DNA of 64,000 nucleotides from Novipirellula galeiformis (GCF_007860095.1 NZ_SJPT01000004.1:62001-126000), one strand, 5' to 3'; shown: positions 26,701 through 35,947, numbered from the stretch's first letter. Numbers and translations are program-made. Notes: generated by a model not told the origin, from the sequence alone.

Positions 26701-28038
26701 ATGGCCAAATCAGAAGAGCCCGTTCAACTTTGGCAAACGGTTTCCCCCGTTGAATTCGTTCCGCAAATCAAGGAGCGCAACGAAGCCCAAGCCCTGCTGA
26801 TCTCGACCCGCCAGGGGGTTGGATATCAAATTGCGGGTGGTCAATTAGGGCACGCGGTCCAATCGCGGGCCACGCACATTTTGATGGATTTTTCGCAATC
26901 CGCTTGCGCGATGCGTTACCAGATCGATGGCAATTGGGAGCAATTGCCGGCGTTGGATCGCGAAACCGGTGACGCCATGCTGTATGCATTGAAGCAGCTC
27001 TGTTTGCTGAACCCGGCCGATCGCCGCAGCGCGCAAACCGGAAAGCTCGGCTTGAAGGTTGCCAAAGAAAAAATCACGTTGACGCTACAGACTCAGGGCG
27101 TCCCGACCGGCGAACGTGTACTGGCACGACTCGAATCCGAAAACGTTCCGTTTGAAAAACTCGCCGACCTTGGCATGCGTGACAAGATGTACGCGGCATT
27201 CAAAGAGAAGCTTGATACCAGTGGCAATATCGTTTTGGTGACGGCCCCCAAGAGTGAGGGTTTGACGACAACGTGGGTGGTCACCGTCAACGCGTCGGAT
27301 CGTTTGATCCGGGACTTTCAGTCGTTTGAAGAACAGTCCAAGCCAGAACCGGACATCATCAACATCAATCCCAATTTCTACGGCGGCGACACCGGATTAA
27401 CGCTGATCGATTTGGTCAACAAAATGATTTTGCGTGAACCCGACGTGTTGATGTTCCCCGAGTTGCCCGATGACGCCGTGATGACCGTTGCCGCGCACCA
27501 TGTCGCGAACACCGAAAAGAGCGTGATGACGCGAATGAATGCGTCTTCGGCGATGGAAGCGTACGTGCAATTTGTTTCGAAGTATCAATCCTCGGCAAAA
27601 GAAGTAGCGTCGCTAACCAATGCGGTTCTAAGCCAACGATTGGTTCGTCGGTTATGTGACCATTGCAAAGTCGGGTTTGAGCCGCCGGCAAAGCTGTTGA
27701 CCCAGCTCGGCATTCCGCAGGGCCGAGTCGCGATGTTGTACCAACCGTTTGTTCCCCCGCCAATCGAACAACAGGTTGATGAGCAAGGAAAACCGGCCCC
27801 GATCACCCCCTGTCACGTTTGTGAAGGGCGTGGGTACATCGGCCGCATCGCAATTTTTGAACTGCTGATGCCAGGCGATCAATTGAAAGCCGCCGTGATG
27901 AAGACTCGCGACATCGGTCAATTGAACAAGATTGCCCGAACCGAGGGACATCGCGGGTTACAAGCCGAAGCGGTGTTGACGGTGGCGCGGGGACTGACCA
28001 GCCTGGATGAACTCAAACGAGTGTTCGCCAAGCGATAA
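26701..28038 (+). CDS. GspE/PilB homologue with degenerate Walker A (probable pseudo-ATPase)
   Basis: The 445-residue protein aligns with GspE/PilB over its C-terminal two thirds: LRLD-type N2-like domain, RecA fold, then the four-cysteine zinc site (C319, C322 and C371, C374) and the RGYIGRIAIFELL element. The nucleotide loop is not functional by sequence: where GspE has TGPTGSGKTTTL this protein has TAPKSEGLTTTW (181-192), so the lysine is leucine and two glycines are lost. Walker B reads DVLMFPELPDD, retaining only the glutamate (E254). Codon usage and length look intact, so it is a maintained gene rather than a pseudogene. It may be a structural or regulatory partner of the PilT-like ATPase encoded upstream. 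Confidence 0.82.
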   Translation: MAKSEEPVQLWQTVSPVEFVPQIKERNEAQALLISTRQGVGYQIAGGQLGHAVQSRATHILMDFSQSACAMRYQIDGNWEQLPALDRETGDAMLYALKQLCLLNPADRRSAQTGKLGLKVAKEKITLTLQTQGVPTGERVLARLESENVPFEKLADLGMRDKMYAAFKEKLDTSGNIVLVTAPKSEGLTTTWVVTVNASDRLIRDFQSFEEQSKPEPDIININPNFYGGDTGLTLIDLVNKMILREPDVLMFPELPDDAVMTVAAHHVANTEKSVMTRMNASSAMEAYVQFVSKYQSSAKEVASLTNAVLSQRLVRRLCDHCKVGFEPPAKLLTQLGIPQGRVAMLYQPFVPPPIEQQVDEQGKPAPITPCHVCEGRGYIGRIAIFELLMPGDQLKAAVMKTRDIGQLNKIARTEGHRGLQAEAVLTVARGLTSLDELKRVFAKR

Positions 28039-28470
28039 TCAGGACGCCATCCTCCGCTTCTCCGACATCCTCCGCTCGGCGATCACCTCACACCGCTAAC
28101 TCAAAGGTTCAAAACGGTTAGTGGTACGGGCTTGGGGTCTCGCCCGCGATTTTTGCGATGCAACGACGCCCGACGGCGAAAACACTCTCGCGGTGCTCGT
28201 CATAGAGCGAGCCCCAATGATTCATCGCCTCAATGATTCATCGCACGATTGATTCTTGTTGCGATGGGATTGATAACCACCGAGCTTTTTCGGCAACGTT
28301 CAAACCGAGTCGTCCCTCGCTATCCTGTTTTCCCATTTTGAAGTTGATTGTTTTTCCTAACCCGCTGCATCCGCGAGGAAAAATCAGACTCCAACTCGGT
28401 CCCGCGCTGGCGCTTCGAGTTATGTTTTCCCAGAGAAATGTTCCAGGGCCAGGGGGAAACGGATGGGATA
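28039..28470. other. non-coding gap of 432 bp between convergent genes
   Basis: No gene is supported. It contains a duplicated TCAATGATTCATCGC-type string near 28215-28245 and, around 28366-28440, a degraded relative of the palindromic repeat family (GGCGCTTCGAGTTATG). A clear intrinsic terminator is not visible. Confidence 0.4.
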
Positions 28471-29190
28471 CTATTTTTGCACCCGTGACATACCGCCATC
28501 CACCCCAACGACCTGGCCTGTGATCCAACTGCTCTCGTCGGAGAGCAAGAAACGGGCCATCGAAGCGACATCCTGTACGCATCCAATCCGTCCCAGCGGA
28601 TACATCGCCGCCATCGCTTTGCGTTTCGCATCCCCCGCAAGCAATCGTGCGCTGAGCGGAGTGTCGATCAATGCCGGTGCAACACAGTTGACACGAATGT
28701 TCGGTGCAAGCTCTGCGGCCCAGGTTCGCATGACCCCTTCGATGGCGCCCTTGCACGCCGATACCGAGGTATGCATCGCCATTCCCCGTCCCACCGCGAC
28801 GGTGCTAAACAAGACCACGCTCGACGTCTCCGCCGCTTTTAACGCAGGCAGAACACGCTGCATGATTCTTAGCGCCGCGACCACATTCAATTCAAAATCG
28901 TCGCGCACCGTTTCCAACTTGGTCATCCGCAGCGACGACAAGTGCAGCGACCCAGCACAATACGCCACCCCGTCGATCCGTGCGGGCAACTCGATCGCAT
29001 CGATCTCGTCAGTCGTCACATCGACACGATGATGCACGCAACGCGGCAAGAGCGACGCATCGAGACGGTCGAGTTCTCCAGGCGTGCGAGAAACCACAAC
29101 GACCGAGGCTCCCTGCTGAAGCAATTGCTCGCTCAGCCCCAAACCGATTCCGTGACTGCCGCCGACGACTAAAAACGTTTTATCATGCAT
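28471..29190 (-). CDS. SDR-family oxidoreductase lacking the canonical Tyr
   Basis: From MHDKTFLVVGGSHGIGLG (GGSHGIG nucleotide loop, residues 10-16) the protein is 239 residues, a normal size for a classical short-chain dehydrogenase. Other family elements are AYCAGSLH (the NAG-type motif), LFSTVAV (Ser129), IRVNCVAPALIDTPL and ITGQVVGVDGGM. The catalytic YxxxK motif reads VSACK (V143, K147), so the tyrosine is missing; a subgroup of SDR proteins with HxSVxxxK in this place exists. It likely binds NAD(P), but the reaction is unknown and the canonical proton relay is altered. An upstream ATG at 29235 adds 15 residues without family support. Confidence 0.85.
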   Translation of the reverse strand: MHDKTFLVVGGSHGIGLGLSEQLLQQGASVVVVSRTPGELDRLDASLLPRCVHHRVDVTTDEIDAIELPARIDGVAYCAGSLHLSSLRMTKLETVRDDFELNVVAALRIMQRVLPALKAAETSSVVLFSTVAVGRGMAMHTSVSACKGAIEGVMRTWAAELAPNIRVNCVAPALIDTPLSARLLAGDAKRKAMAAMYPLGRIGCVQDVASMARFLLSDESSWITGQVVGVDGGMSRVQK

Positions 29191-29622
29191 CTCAGAGGCT
29201 TGCAAAAGAGAGATTCGTTGCCGCGTGTAGTTCACTGTAGCGGGAAGGCAACGTCGGAACTCGAGCCCCTCCTTTGCGTTTGCGAATCAAGCCATCTCGT
29301 CAACAAGCCGTCTCGTGGTCAAGGTGTTTCGTGGTCAAGGTGTAACGCGATTCCAGCGAGTCGACGCTATTTCACTCGCAGGCTAGCATTCCGCCGCAGC
29401 TTGATTTCCGCTTATCAGAACTCGCCGGTGAGCCGCCTTCACTGCGCCGAACCGCGAAAGTCTTGGCAACTTCCGTTACGCCCTGCCCCCCCCCCGGGTT
29501 CTTAAGGGGGATCAAACGTTCGAGCCCATTGATACATGACGTGGGATTCAAGCCGTAGCGGCGTGCCTGGGAACGTGGTCCCCCCATCGGGCGACGTTAG
29601 CGACATCAAAATTAAAAATGCG
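29191..29622. other. non-coding gap of 432 bp with poly(C) run
   Basis: The gap has a run of ten C at 29486-29495 and a direct repeat of TCGTGGTCAAGGTGT near 29310-29345. No gene or clear promoter is visible. Confidence 0.4.
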
Positions 29623-30060
29623 TTAGGAACCGCTGCCGCGGATAGCACCGAGCAACTCGTTTAGATTCCGCGGGTTTTGGCCGAGGTCGCCTTTCCCCAG
29701 CCTTGATTGACTCTCCGCCTTGACCGTGGTCCCGCTATCGGAACTCGCTAGCCGCACCTTCACATCGTCGACAAACCGGAACAGGGGGGTGGTGCGAGTG
29801 AGCCGATACTCCCACCCTCCTTCGAGTTCGCGTTTTGATTCAATTTTCCAACGGCTCGCGTTGTCGGCCCAATGATCGATTTTGGACGCCACCGCCGTGA
29901 TCGGTTCGGAAACCGTGGTCTCGACCGCTGCGGAATTTTCGTTCAGATCGCGACTCCAGTTGTCAATCTTCGACAATGCCGCCACGATAAAGATTAGCGA
30001 GATGGTCAGAGTGATTGTCACAGCAACCAACATGGTTCGTTTTCCTAATTTCGGTTCCAA
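29623..30060 (-). CDS. DUF1499 family protein, membrane-anchored
   Basis: 145 residues with one N-terminal membrane helix (MLVAVTITLTISLIFIVAAL), then a soluble domain. The segment SRWKIES, FRFVDDVKVRLASS and VKAESQSRLGKGDLGQNPRN near the C-terminus is the conserved signature of DUF1499, a family of unknown function found in many Gram-negative bacteria and chloroplasts. The protein is probably tethered on the outer face of the inner membrane. The gene is divergent from rarA with only 17 bp between start codons, so their promoters must overlap each other's coding region. Confidence 0.78.
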   Translation of the reverse strand: MEPKLGKRTMLVAVTITLTISLIFIVAALSKIDNWSRDLNENSAAVETTVSEPITAVASKIDHWADNASRWKIESKRELEGGWEYRLTRTTPLFRFVDDVKVRLASSDSGTTVKAESQSRLGKGDLGQNPRNLNELLGAIRGSGS

Positions 30061-30077
30061 CGCAGAGCTCCTTCATT

Positions 30078-31400
30078 ATGCCTGAAAGTCGTTCCCTTTT
30101 TGCCGATGCCGAAGAGGATAACCTTAAATTGGCTCAACCGCTTGCCGCCCGCATGCGTCCTCAAACACTCAGCGAGTTTATCGGACAGCACCAAATCTTG
30201 GGCGCTGGGAAACTACTGCGTCGAATGATCGATGCGCGGCGACTCGGGTCGATCATTCTTTACGGCCCGCCGGGGACCGGCAAGACGACGCTCGCTCATT
30301 TGTTGGCGCATGAAACGGGCAGCCAATTACGAATGGTCAGCGCGGTGACGAGTGGCGTCAAGGAGTTGCGTGAAGTCTTGTCATGGGCGCGCGACATTGT
30401 CACCACCGGGGGTGCCCGTCCCGTCTTGTTCGTCGATGAAATCCATCGCTTTAGCAAAAGTCAACAAGACGCACTCTTGCCCGATGTCGAGGAAGGTGTT
30501 GTGGCGTTGATTGGTGCGACGACAAGCAACCCGTATTTTGCCGTCAACGGAGCATTGCTTTCTCGCAGCCAATTGTTTGGACTCGAATCATTGACTCCCG
30601 ACGAGATCCGCAGCTTGATCCAACGAGCACTGACGGATCGCGAACGCGGGCTCGGTGATGTATCGCCACAAGTCGATGAGGATGCCATCGCGTATTTGAG
30701 CGAAGCGTGCGAAGGGGATGCCCGTCGCGCCCTCTCGACGCTGGAAATCGCCGTTCGCAGCAGCGGGCACAAGAATCCCACCGTCACGCGTGAAACGATC
30801 GTCGAGTCGATCGGCAGCCGATTGAGTGGTTACGATGCGACGGGCGACGATCACTATGATCTGGCGAGTGCGTTAATCAAAAGTATCCGCGGCAGCGATG
30901 CCGACGCGAGCGTGTACTGGTTGGCACGCATGCTCGAAGGCGGCGAAGACATTCGCTTTCTCTGTCGACGTTTGGTGATCTTGGCAAGCGAGGATATTGG
31001 CAACGCAGATCCTACGGCGTTGACGATTGCGGTTTCCGCGATGCAAGCATGTGAGTTTGTGGGGCTGCCCGAAAGCCAATTGACGTTAAGCCAAACGGTG
31101 GCCTACTTGGCCTTGGCTCCCAAAAGCAATGCGGCAACCGCGGCGATCAGCGCGGCGAGAAAGGACGTGCGAGAAAAACAAGTCGTACCGGTGCCAAAGC
31201 ATCTTCGCTGTGCCCACTACGGAGGCGCCAAATCACTCGGCCATGGCGAAGGTTATCAATACAGCCACGATGCCGAAGAGGGGATTGCGGCACAAGAATA
31301 CCTCGGCGTGGATCGCAAGTATTACGAACCAGTCGACCGAGGATTTGAACAGACGCTGCGAGCCCGAATGGACGAGATTCGCCAGCGGTTGGGAAAGTGA
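30078..31400 (+). CDS. rarA: RarA/MgsA, replication-associated recombination ATPase
   Basis: A 440-residue clamp-loader-like AAA+ protein from the start MPESRSLFADAEED. Motifs are RPQTLSEFIGQ, Walker A GPPGTGKTT (63-71), Walker B LFVDEIHRF (117-125), sensor 1 IGATTSNPYF and arginine finger LLSRSQLF, then GDARRALSTLE (sensor 2). The C-terminal RarA oligomerisation region includes ALIKSIRGSDADASVYWLARML, RRLVILASEDIGNADP and the HLR...YGGAKSLGHGEGY...H end. RarA acts at stalled replication forks. The in-frame ATG at 30015 lies inside the start of the opposite gene and adds a hydrophobic stretch not found in the family. Confidence 0.96.
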   Translation: MPESRSLFADAEEDNLKLAQPLAARMRPQTLSEFIGQHQILGAGKLLRRMIDARRLGSIILYGPPGTGKTTLAHLLAHETGSQLRMVSAVTSGVKELREVLSWARDIVTTGGARPVLFVDEIHRFSKSQQDALLPDVEEGVVALIGATTSNPYFAVNGALLSRSQLFGLESLTPDEIRSLIQRALTDRERGLGDVSPQVDEDAIAYLSEACEGDARRALSTLEIAVRSSGHKNPTVTRETIVESIGSRLSGYDATGDDHYDLASALIKSIRGSDADASVYWLARMLEGGEDIRFLCRRLVILASEDIGNADPTALTIAVSAMQACEFVGLPESQLTLSQTVAYLALAPKSNAATAAISAARKDVREKQVVPVPKHLRCAHYGGAKSLGHGEGYQYSHDAEEGIAAQEYLGVDRKYYEPVDRGFEQTLRARMDEIRQRLGK

Positions 31401-31560
31401 TTGCAATCCGTCCACGGGGGCCGAAAGGACTGGACTGGTCAGGTCTTGCGTGGCCTGGACTTGCCTGGACTGGACTTCTGGATTGGCGAATGGCAAGAAC
31501 CGACAGGCCAGACGGTCCAAGAGACCAGCCAGTCCAAGCGACAAAGCGAGGCCGGTCTAA
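31401..31560. repeat. CTGGACT-rich degenerate direct repeats after rarA
   Basis: Between about 31428 and 31490 the strings GGACTGGACTGG, GCCTGGACTTGCC and TGGACTGGACTTC recur, and complementary GGTCCAAG and CCAGTCCAAG strings follow near 31515-31540. Short opposing repeats could fold into a hairpin. No gene lies in this gap. Confidence 0.45.
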
Positions 31561-31589
31561 AACGCAGTCGCGTGCGAACGTATCGCTAC

Positions 31590-31772
31590 TTAGCTCTTGG
31601 TTGCGGCCACGCGCAGTTCTTCGAGCTCGACACTCAAGCGATGTCGAAGTGGACTCTCGGCACGCAGCTCATCCTCGAGCAGTTCTTCGGCCTTGTCGAA
31701 GTTTTCTTCGCTACGGTTTGGATCGTTCATCAATGTACGAAACATTTTCTCGATTGTCGCTTCAGTAAGCAA
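31590..31772 (-). CDS. 60-residue acidic helical protein, unknown
   Basis: MLTEATIEKMFRTLMNDPNR is followed by a charged helical stretch (EENFDKAEELLEDELRAESP) and a short tail ending in VAATKS. Composition and codon use look coding, and no cysteine, signal or membrane segment is present. The gene lies downstream of the large acyl-ligase fusion in reverse order and on the same strand (stop of the fusion at 32015, 242 bp away), so it could be its distal operon partner. Homology is not recognised. Confidence 0.55.
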   Translation of the reverse strand: MLTEATIEKMFRTLMNDPNRSEENFDKAEELLEDELRAESPLRHRLSVELEELRVAATKS

Positions 31773-32014
31773 TGCAGTCTCCTCAGTTGAATTTTTGGCG
31801 AGTCAAAATGTCTGGAGGAACTCGCCCGAACGAGCGCCAAAATCGCCATTTCCAAACATCGTCGCTATCACCTGATTCTAAGCGACACGATTGGCGTCGC
31901 AAGTGCAAACCGGGTGTTCACACGTACGAAACCAATGATGGAGTCCATTGCCGCCCCTGGATTCCCTACCGTTTGGGTGGACACCCATCGAAAGTCTGCG
32001 ACTCTCGCGTCCCT

Positions 32015-35000
32015 TTAACTGGTCGCTGCGACGACTTGGCGATCAAACCCGAGTTCGGACAAATGGGCTGCGGTGCGAGCGACCGTAAACCGAATTTGCT
32101 CTTCACTGTGCTCCGAAGTGATAAAGAACCGCAACCTCGCCGCCGATTCATCCACCGCCGGATACAAGATCGGTTGCACATTGATCCCGTCCCCCTTCAG
32201 CCGATGCGACAATCGCAGTGCGACCATTGAGTTACCGGTGATAATCGGAATCACAGGCGTCCCTTCGCTATCGCCCGTATCGAGCCCCGCTTCGCGACAC
32301 AGCGACAAAAATAATTCACTGCGCTTGCGGAGTGTGACGACGCGTTCGGGTTCATCTCGCAAGGTTTGGATCGAGGCCAACGCCGCTGCCACCTGGGCCG
32401 GCGGCATCCCCACGCTGAACACAAATCCGGGCGCGGTGTACTTCAGTAGCTCAATCAATGCCGAACTTCCTGCGATGTAGCCACCGCATGACGCAGCGGA
32501 CTTGCTCAGCGTTCCCATCCAAATATCGACATCACGGGCGTCCATATGAAAATGTTCGGCGATCCCGCGTCCCGTTTCACCCATCGTGCCAAAACTATGC
32601 GCCTCGTCGACCATTAACAACGCGCGATGTTTTTTCTTGACTTCGACAAACTGAGGCACGTCCGCAAAGTCGCCATCCATGCTGTAGACGCCTTCGATCA
32701 CGATCAACACTCGGCGATACTGCGATCGCATTTCGGTCAACATCCGATCCAAAGCTTCGAAATCATTGTGGGGAAAGGGTCGTCGGCGTGCGCCGGACAA
32801 CAACGCCCCTTGGACGATACTGTTGTGTGCCAAGGCATCGTGCAGAATCAAGTCGCCCGACCCCACCAAATGGCCGATCGTCGTTTCGTTGGTCGCATGG
32901 CCGCCGACCATCAAGATCGAGGCATCGACGCCAACCCACTCGGCGATTGCATTTTCAAGCTCGCGATGGATCGGCTTTTCACCCGACACCAACCGGCTTG
33001 CCGAAACACTCGTCCCGTACTTGCGAACCGCATCGGCCGCGGCCTCGGTGACGCGTGGATGACCGCTCAGACCCAAGTAATTGTAGCTAGCAAAGCTAAT
33101 GTATTCTTTTCCGTCGATAATCGTTGTATCGCGAACGATGTTGTCATGCACGGTGAAGTACGGGTTCGGCACTCCGGTCATCTGCATTTGCTGAATGGTC
33201 GTTTTCAGTCGACGGTATTCAGCGAACTGCGAGAAATCGTCCTCGGGCTCGACCGCGGCGACGGCGTTGGCGTATCCACCCAACGAGGCCTTGGCTTCGG
33301 CAGAGGCACCGACGGGGAATTCACCGCTGTCCAAAAACGCCACCGCACGAACTTCGCCGCCGGGCGGCAAGTAACGCTGGATCGCTAATGCGGTTTGCCC
33401 GACGGTTTCGATTTCGTCGAGCACTTGCTCGGGAAAGCGGCCCCCGAAGGTGCGTTCGATGTTCCGTGCGATTTCGAGACGTTCGAGACTATCGAGCCCC
33501 AGATCCAACACAATATTGGTATCGATGTCCAGCACGCGGGCGCGCTCACCGGCGACTTGGCGAATGTGTTGCTTGATCGCTTCGACCACCGAATCGTTGA
33601 GATCGTCCAGGTTGATCTTGCCGGTCCGGCCGCCCGCCGCAGCGGCTTGCATCATCGGTTGCAGCACGCCGTCGTCGTGAGTCGTTTCCTCTTCCCAACG
33701 CACCCATTTGGCAATCATCTTCATGTCGCCATCGCGAACCGCGTGCAGACACGCATGGCGTTGAATCTTGCCACTGCTGGTTTTCGGAACGCTGCTATTG
33801 CGAACCAGGTAAACCGCGTCGGGTGGCAATTCGTGATCTAACGTCACGGCGCGGCGAATCGCCTGAAGGTGTGCATCCCAATCGAGATCTCGCAAGCGAA
33901 CCGTTTCCGCCACGATTACCAATTGTTCGCGTCCCTCATACTCCATTGCGAAGGCGGCAACCGAACCGGCTTGCACCGCGTCGCTGGCGTGCTCGACCGT
34001 TTCTTCGATGTCTTGCGGATAACGATTCACCCCGCGGACAATGATCATGTCCTTCAAGCGACCCGAAACGTAAAGTTGGTTCTCGCACAAAAAGCCCAAG
34101 TCACCCGATCGCAAAAACGGACCTTTGTGGTCCGCCGTGCGGGCGAAAAAGGTTTCCTCAGTCGCGTCGCCGCGTTGGTAATACCCTTGTCCGACCGATG
34201 GACTTTGTATCCAGATCTCGCCGATCTGGTCATCCGCCAGCGGCATGCGGGTCTCGGGATCAACGATCACGATCGTTTCTTCGGGCAACACTCGTCCACA
34301 ACCGACCAATCGCCGCGCCGAAACGTCGTTCTCGTCGACAAGCTCGACTTTCTTCGCATCCAAGGCGCTGCCGTTGAACGTCGTCACGACAGGTCGAGTT
34401 TCGATCGGTCCGCCGGTGACAAGCAATGTCGTTTCCGCCATCCCGTAACAGGGCAAAAACGCCTCACGGCGAAAACCAAACTTGGCAAAACGCTCCGAAA
34501 ATGCATCTATGGTCGAGATCCGAATCGGTTCAGCGCCGTTAAATGCGATCTCCCATTTGGAAAGATCGACCCCTTCCATCTCTTCGTCCGCGATCTTGTC
34601 GACACACAATTGGAAGGCAAAATTAGGACCGCCACTGATCGTAACGCCGTACTTCGAAATGCCTTGCAACCATCGCGCGGGCCGCTGCAGGAAGGTCATC
34701 GGACTCATCAAAACGTCGCGGCGGCCAATGAACATCGGCATCAAAATGCCGCCCACTAAGCCCATGTCGTGATATGTCGGCAACCATGACATGCCAATCA
34801 CGTCGGCCCGAGGCTGGAACGCTTGCAGAATCAACTCGCTGTTGGCAATCAAATTGCCCTGCGTCAACATCACCCCCTTGGGTGAACCGGTCGAACCCGA
34901 CGTGTACTGCAACACTCCGAGCGAGTCACGATTGATCTTTGGCATCCGCCACTTTTCTGCCAACCGGCAAGCGGGATCGTCGGTCCCGAGCAATTGCAAA

Positions 35001-35464
35001 CCGACCAAATCGTCGTGCTTTTGGTCTCCCGACAACTGCTCCACAATCGCCTTTGTCGAAAGCGCCCAACGCGTGTCGGCATCGACCACGATCGAACGAA
35101 TTCGCGACGCCTTGCGATTGCGCCGCGGCGGATAGGCCGGGACAGCGATCGCGCCCGCGGCGTGACAAGCGAAAAAGCCAATCACAAACTCGAGACAAGG
35201 CGGATACAACAACAAGATCCGGTCGCCACTGCGAATGCGGCAACGATCTTGCAAATATCCCGCCAACGCACGAACTTCTTCCCACAGTTCCGAATACGTA
35301 ATCGTCTGTTCCGACGACTCTACGTCGGTGAAAAGAAACGCAGGCTCATGGGGACGTTGCTCAGCCCAGAACCTTAGAATCGAGACATAATGATCTCTCG
35401 GTGGCGACTGCTTGCCAAAGAATTCTTTCAGGTCCACTTGCGCATCACCGCCAAGAAGGTTCAT
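32015..35464 (-). CDS. fatty-acyl-AMP ligase / acyl carrier protein / alpha-oxoamine synthase fusion
   Basis: A 1149-residue three-module enzyme. Residues 1 to about 590 are an FAAL-type adenylate-forming ligase (P-loop YTSGSTGSPKG 187-197, GPNFAFQLC, YGMAETTL 340-347, RSGDLGF, RGVNRYPQDIE, catalytic K566 in SSGKIQR). Residues about 625-700 are an acyl carrier protein with LGLDSLERLE, phosphopantetheine site S659. Residues about 760-1140 are a class II PLP aminotransferase-fold oxoamine synthase (FASYNYLGLSGHP, HDALAHNS, DEAHSFGTMGETGRG, PLP lysine K988 in LSKSAASCGG). It should adenylate a fatty acid, load it on its own carrier and condense the thioester with an amino acid, releasing CO2, to give a long-chain aminoketone. 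Serine would give a sphingoid-like base, but the amino acid is unknown. Confidence 0.9.
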   Translation of the reverse strand: MNLLGGDAQVDLKEFFGKQSPPRDHYVSILRFWAEQRPHEPAFLFTDVESSEQTITYSELWEEVRALAGYLQDRCRIRSGDRILLLYPPCLEFVIGFFACHAAGAIAVPAYPPRRNRKASRIRSIVVDADTRWALSTKAIVEQLSGDQKHDDLVGLQLLGTDDPACRLAEKWRMPKINRDSLGVLQYTSGSTGSPKGVMLTQGNLIANSELILQAFQPRADVIGMSWLPTYHDMGLVGGILMPMFIGRRDVLMSPMTFLQRPARWLQGISKYGVTISGGPNFAFQLCVDKIADEEMEGVDLSKWEIAFNGAEPIRISTIDAFSERFAKFGFRREAFLPCYGMAETTLLVTGGPIETRPVVTTFNGSALDAKKVELVDENDVSARRLVGCGRVLPEETIVIVDPETRMPLADDQIGEIWIQSPSVGQGYYQRGDATEETFFARTADHKGPFLRSGDLGFLCENQLYVSGRLKDMIIVRGVNRYPQDIEETVEHASDAVQAGSVAAFAMEYEGREQLVIVAETVRLRDLDWDAHLQAIRRAVTLDHELPPDAVYLVRNSSVPKTSSGKIQRHACLHAVRDGDMKMIAKWVRWEEETTHDDGVLQPMMQAAAAGGRTGKINLDDLNDSVVEAIKQHIRQVAGERARVLDIDTNIVLDLGLDSLERLEIARNIERTFGGRFPEQVLDEIETVGQTALAIQRYLPPGGEVRAVAFLDSGEFPVGASAEAKASLGGYANAVAAVEPEDDFSQFAEYRRLKTTIQQMQMTGVPNPYFTVHDNIVRDTTIIDGKEYISFASYNYLGLSGHPRVTEAAADAVRKYGTSVSASRLVSGEKPIHRELENAIAEWVGVDASILMVGGHATNETTIGHLVGSGDLILHDALAHNSIVQGALLSGARRRPFPHNDFEALDRMLTEMRSQYRRVLIVIEGVYSMDGDFADVPQFVEVKKKHRALLMVDEAHSFGTMGETGRGIAEHFHMDARDVDIWMGTLSKSAASCGGYIAGSSALIELLKYTAPGFVFSVGMPPAQVAAALASIQTLRDEPERVVTLRKRSELFLSLCREAGLDTGDSEGTPVIPIITGNSMVALRLSHRLKGDGINVQPILYPAVDESAARLRFFITSEHSEEQIRFTVARTAAHLSELGFDRQVVAATS

Positions 35465-35947
35465 AGTTGATTAAGACGGCCCCAGCTTTGGAATCACTTT
35501 TCATGCGATCATCCCTCGAATGGAAACATCTAGCGAATGAGGGTCGAGTTATTACAAACAAGTATTTCGAGCATACTCGAAACATCCCTCTAGGATAGCG
35601 AACGTCGTCCTGAGGCAATGCTTGCATTGAAGTTTTCGGTTCAAACCACCCCTAAATGACGATAACAACGCTTTTCGAGAAGTTTTAACCGTCATATTCG
35701 ATGTGGTAGTCAAGACATCACAACATTCACGGGCGAATCTTGCCAGACCTTGTTCACGGGGGGACCGGACCTGCCACCACCGTAAATCGTCATGTCTCGG
35801 GGGAAATCGCACGGCCACATGGAGTGGGGGATACATCCTCCTCGCTGGGCAAGCCGTTCCTCTCGGGGACACGGATGCAACCCTAACGCGTTGCACCCCA
35901 ACCTTCGTTCCCCGTGCGATGGAGGGATCCGCTGGATCCCAATTGGG
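35465..35947. other. non-coding gap of 483 bp before the fusion gene
   Basis: It lies between pyrD and the fusion gene, which share a strand. It holds the dyad at 35565-35582, AT-rich sequence close to the fusion start, and GC-rich, G/C-run-containing sequence near 35755-35930. No gene is supported. Confidence 0.4.
35565..35582. promoter_or_regulatory. perfect 7-bp dyad, candidate operator
   Basis: TTTCGAG, a four-base CATA spacer and CTCGAAA form a compact, perfectly symmetrical site about 100 bp upstream of the acyl-ligase fusion start. The size suits a dimeric regulator, but no regulator gene is nearby and no promoter was identified with confidence. Confidence 0.3.

Noticed and set aside
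27093-27290. decaying pseudogene status for the degenerate GspE
   Set aside because: The frame is intact over 445 codons with zinc cysteines kept, so it was annotated as a maintained gene with altered nucleotide site.
32627-33388. 253-codon plus-strand frame opposite the acyl-ligase fusion
   Set aside because: It is a mirror of a strongly conserved enzyme frame; no domain is recognised and codon use fits the opposite strand.
34159-34759. long plus-strand frames opposite the ligase module
   Set aside because: Same reason: shadow frames of GC-rich coding DNA with arginine/histidine-rich products.
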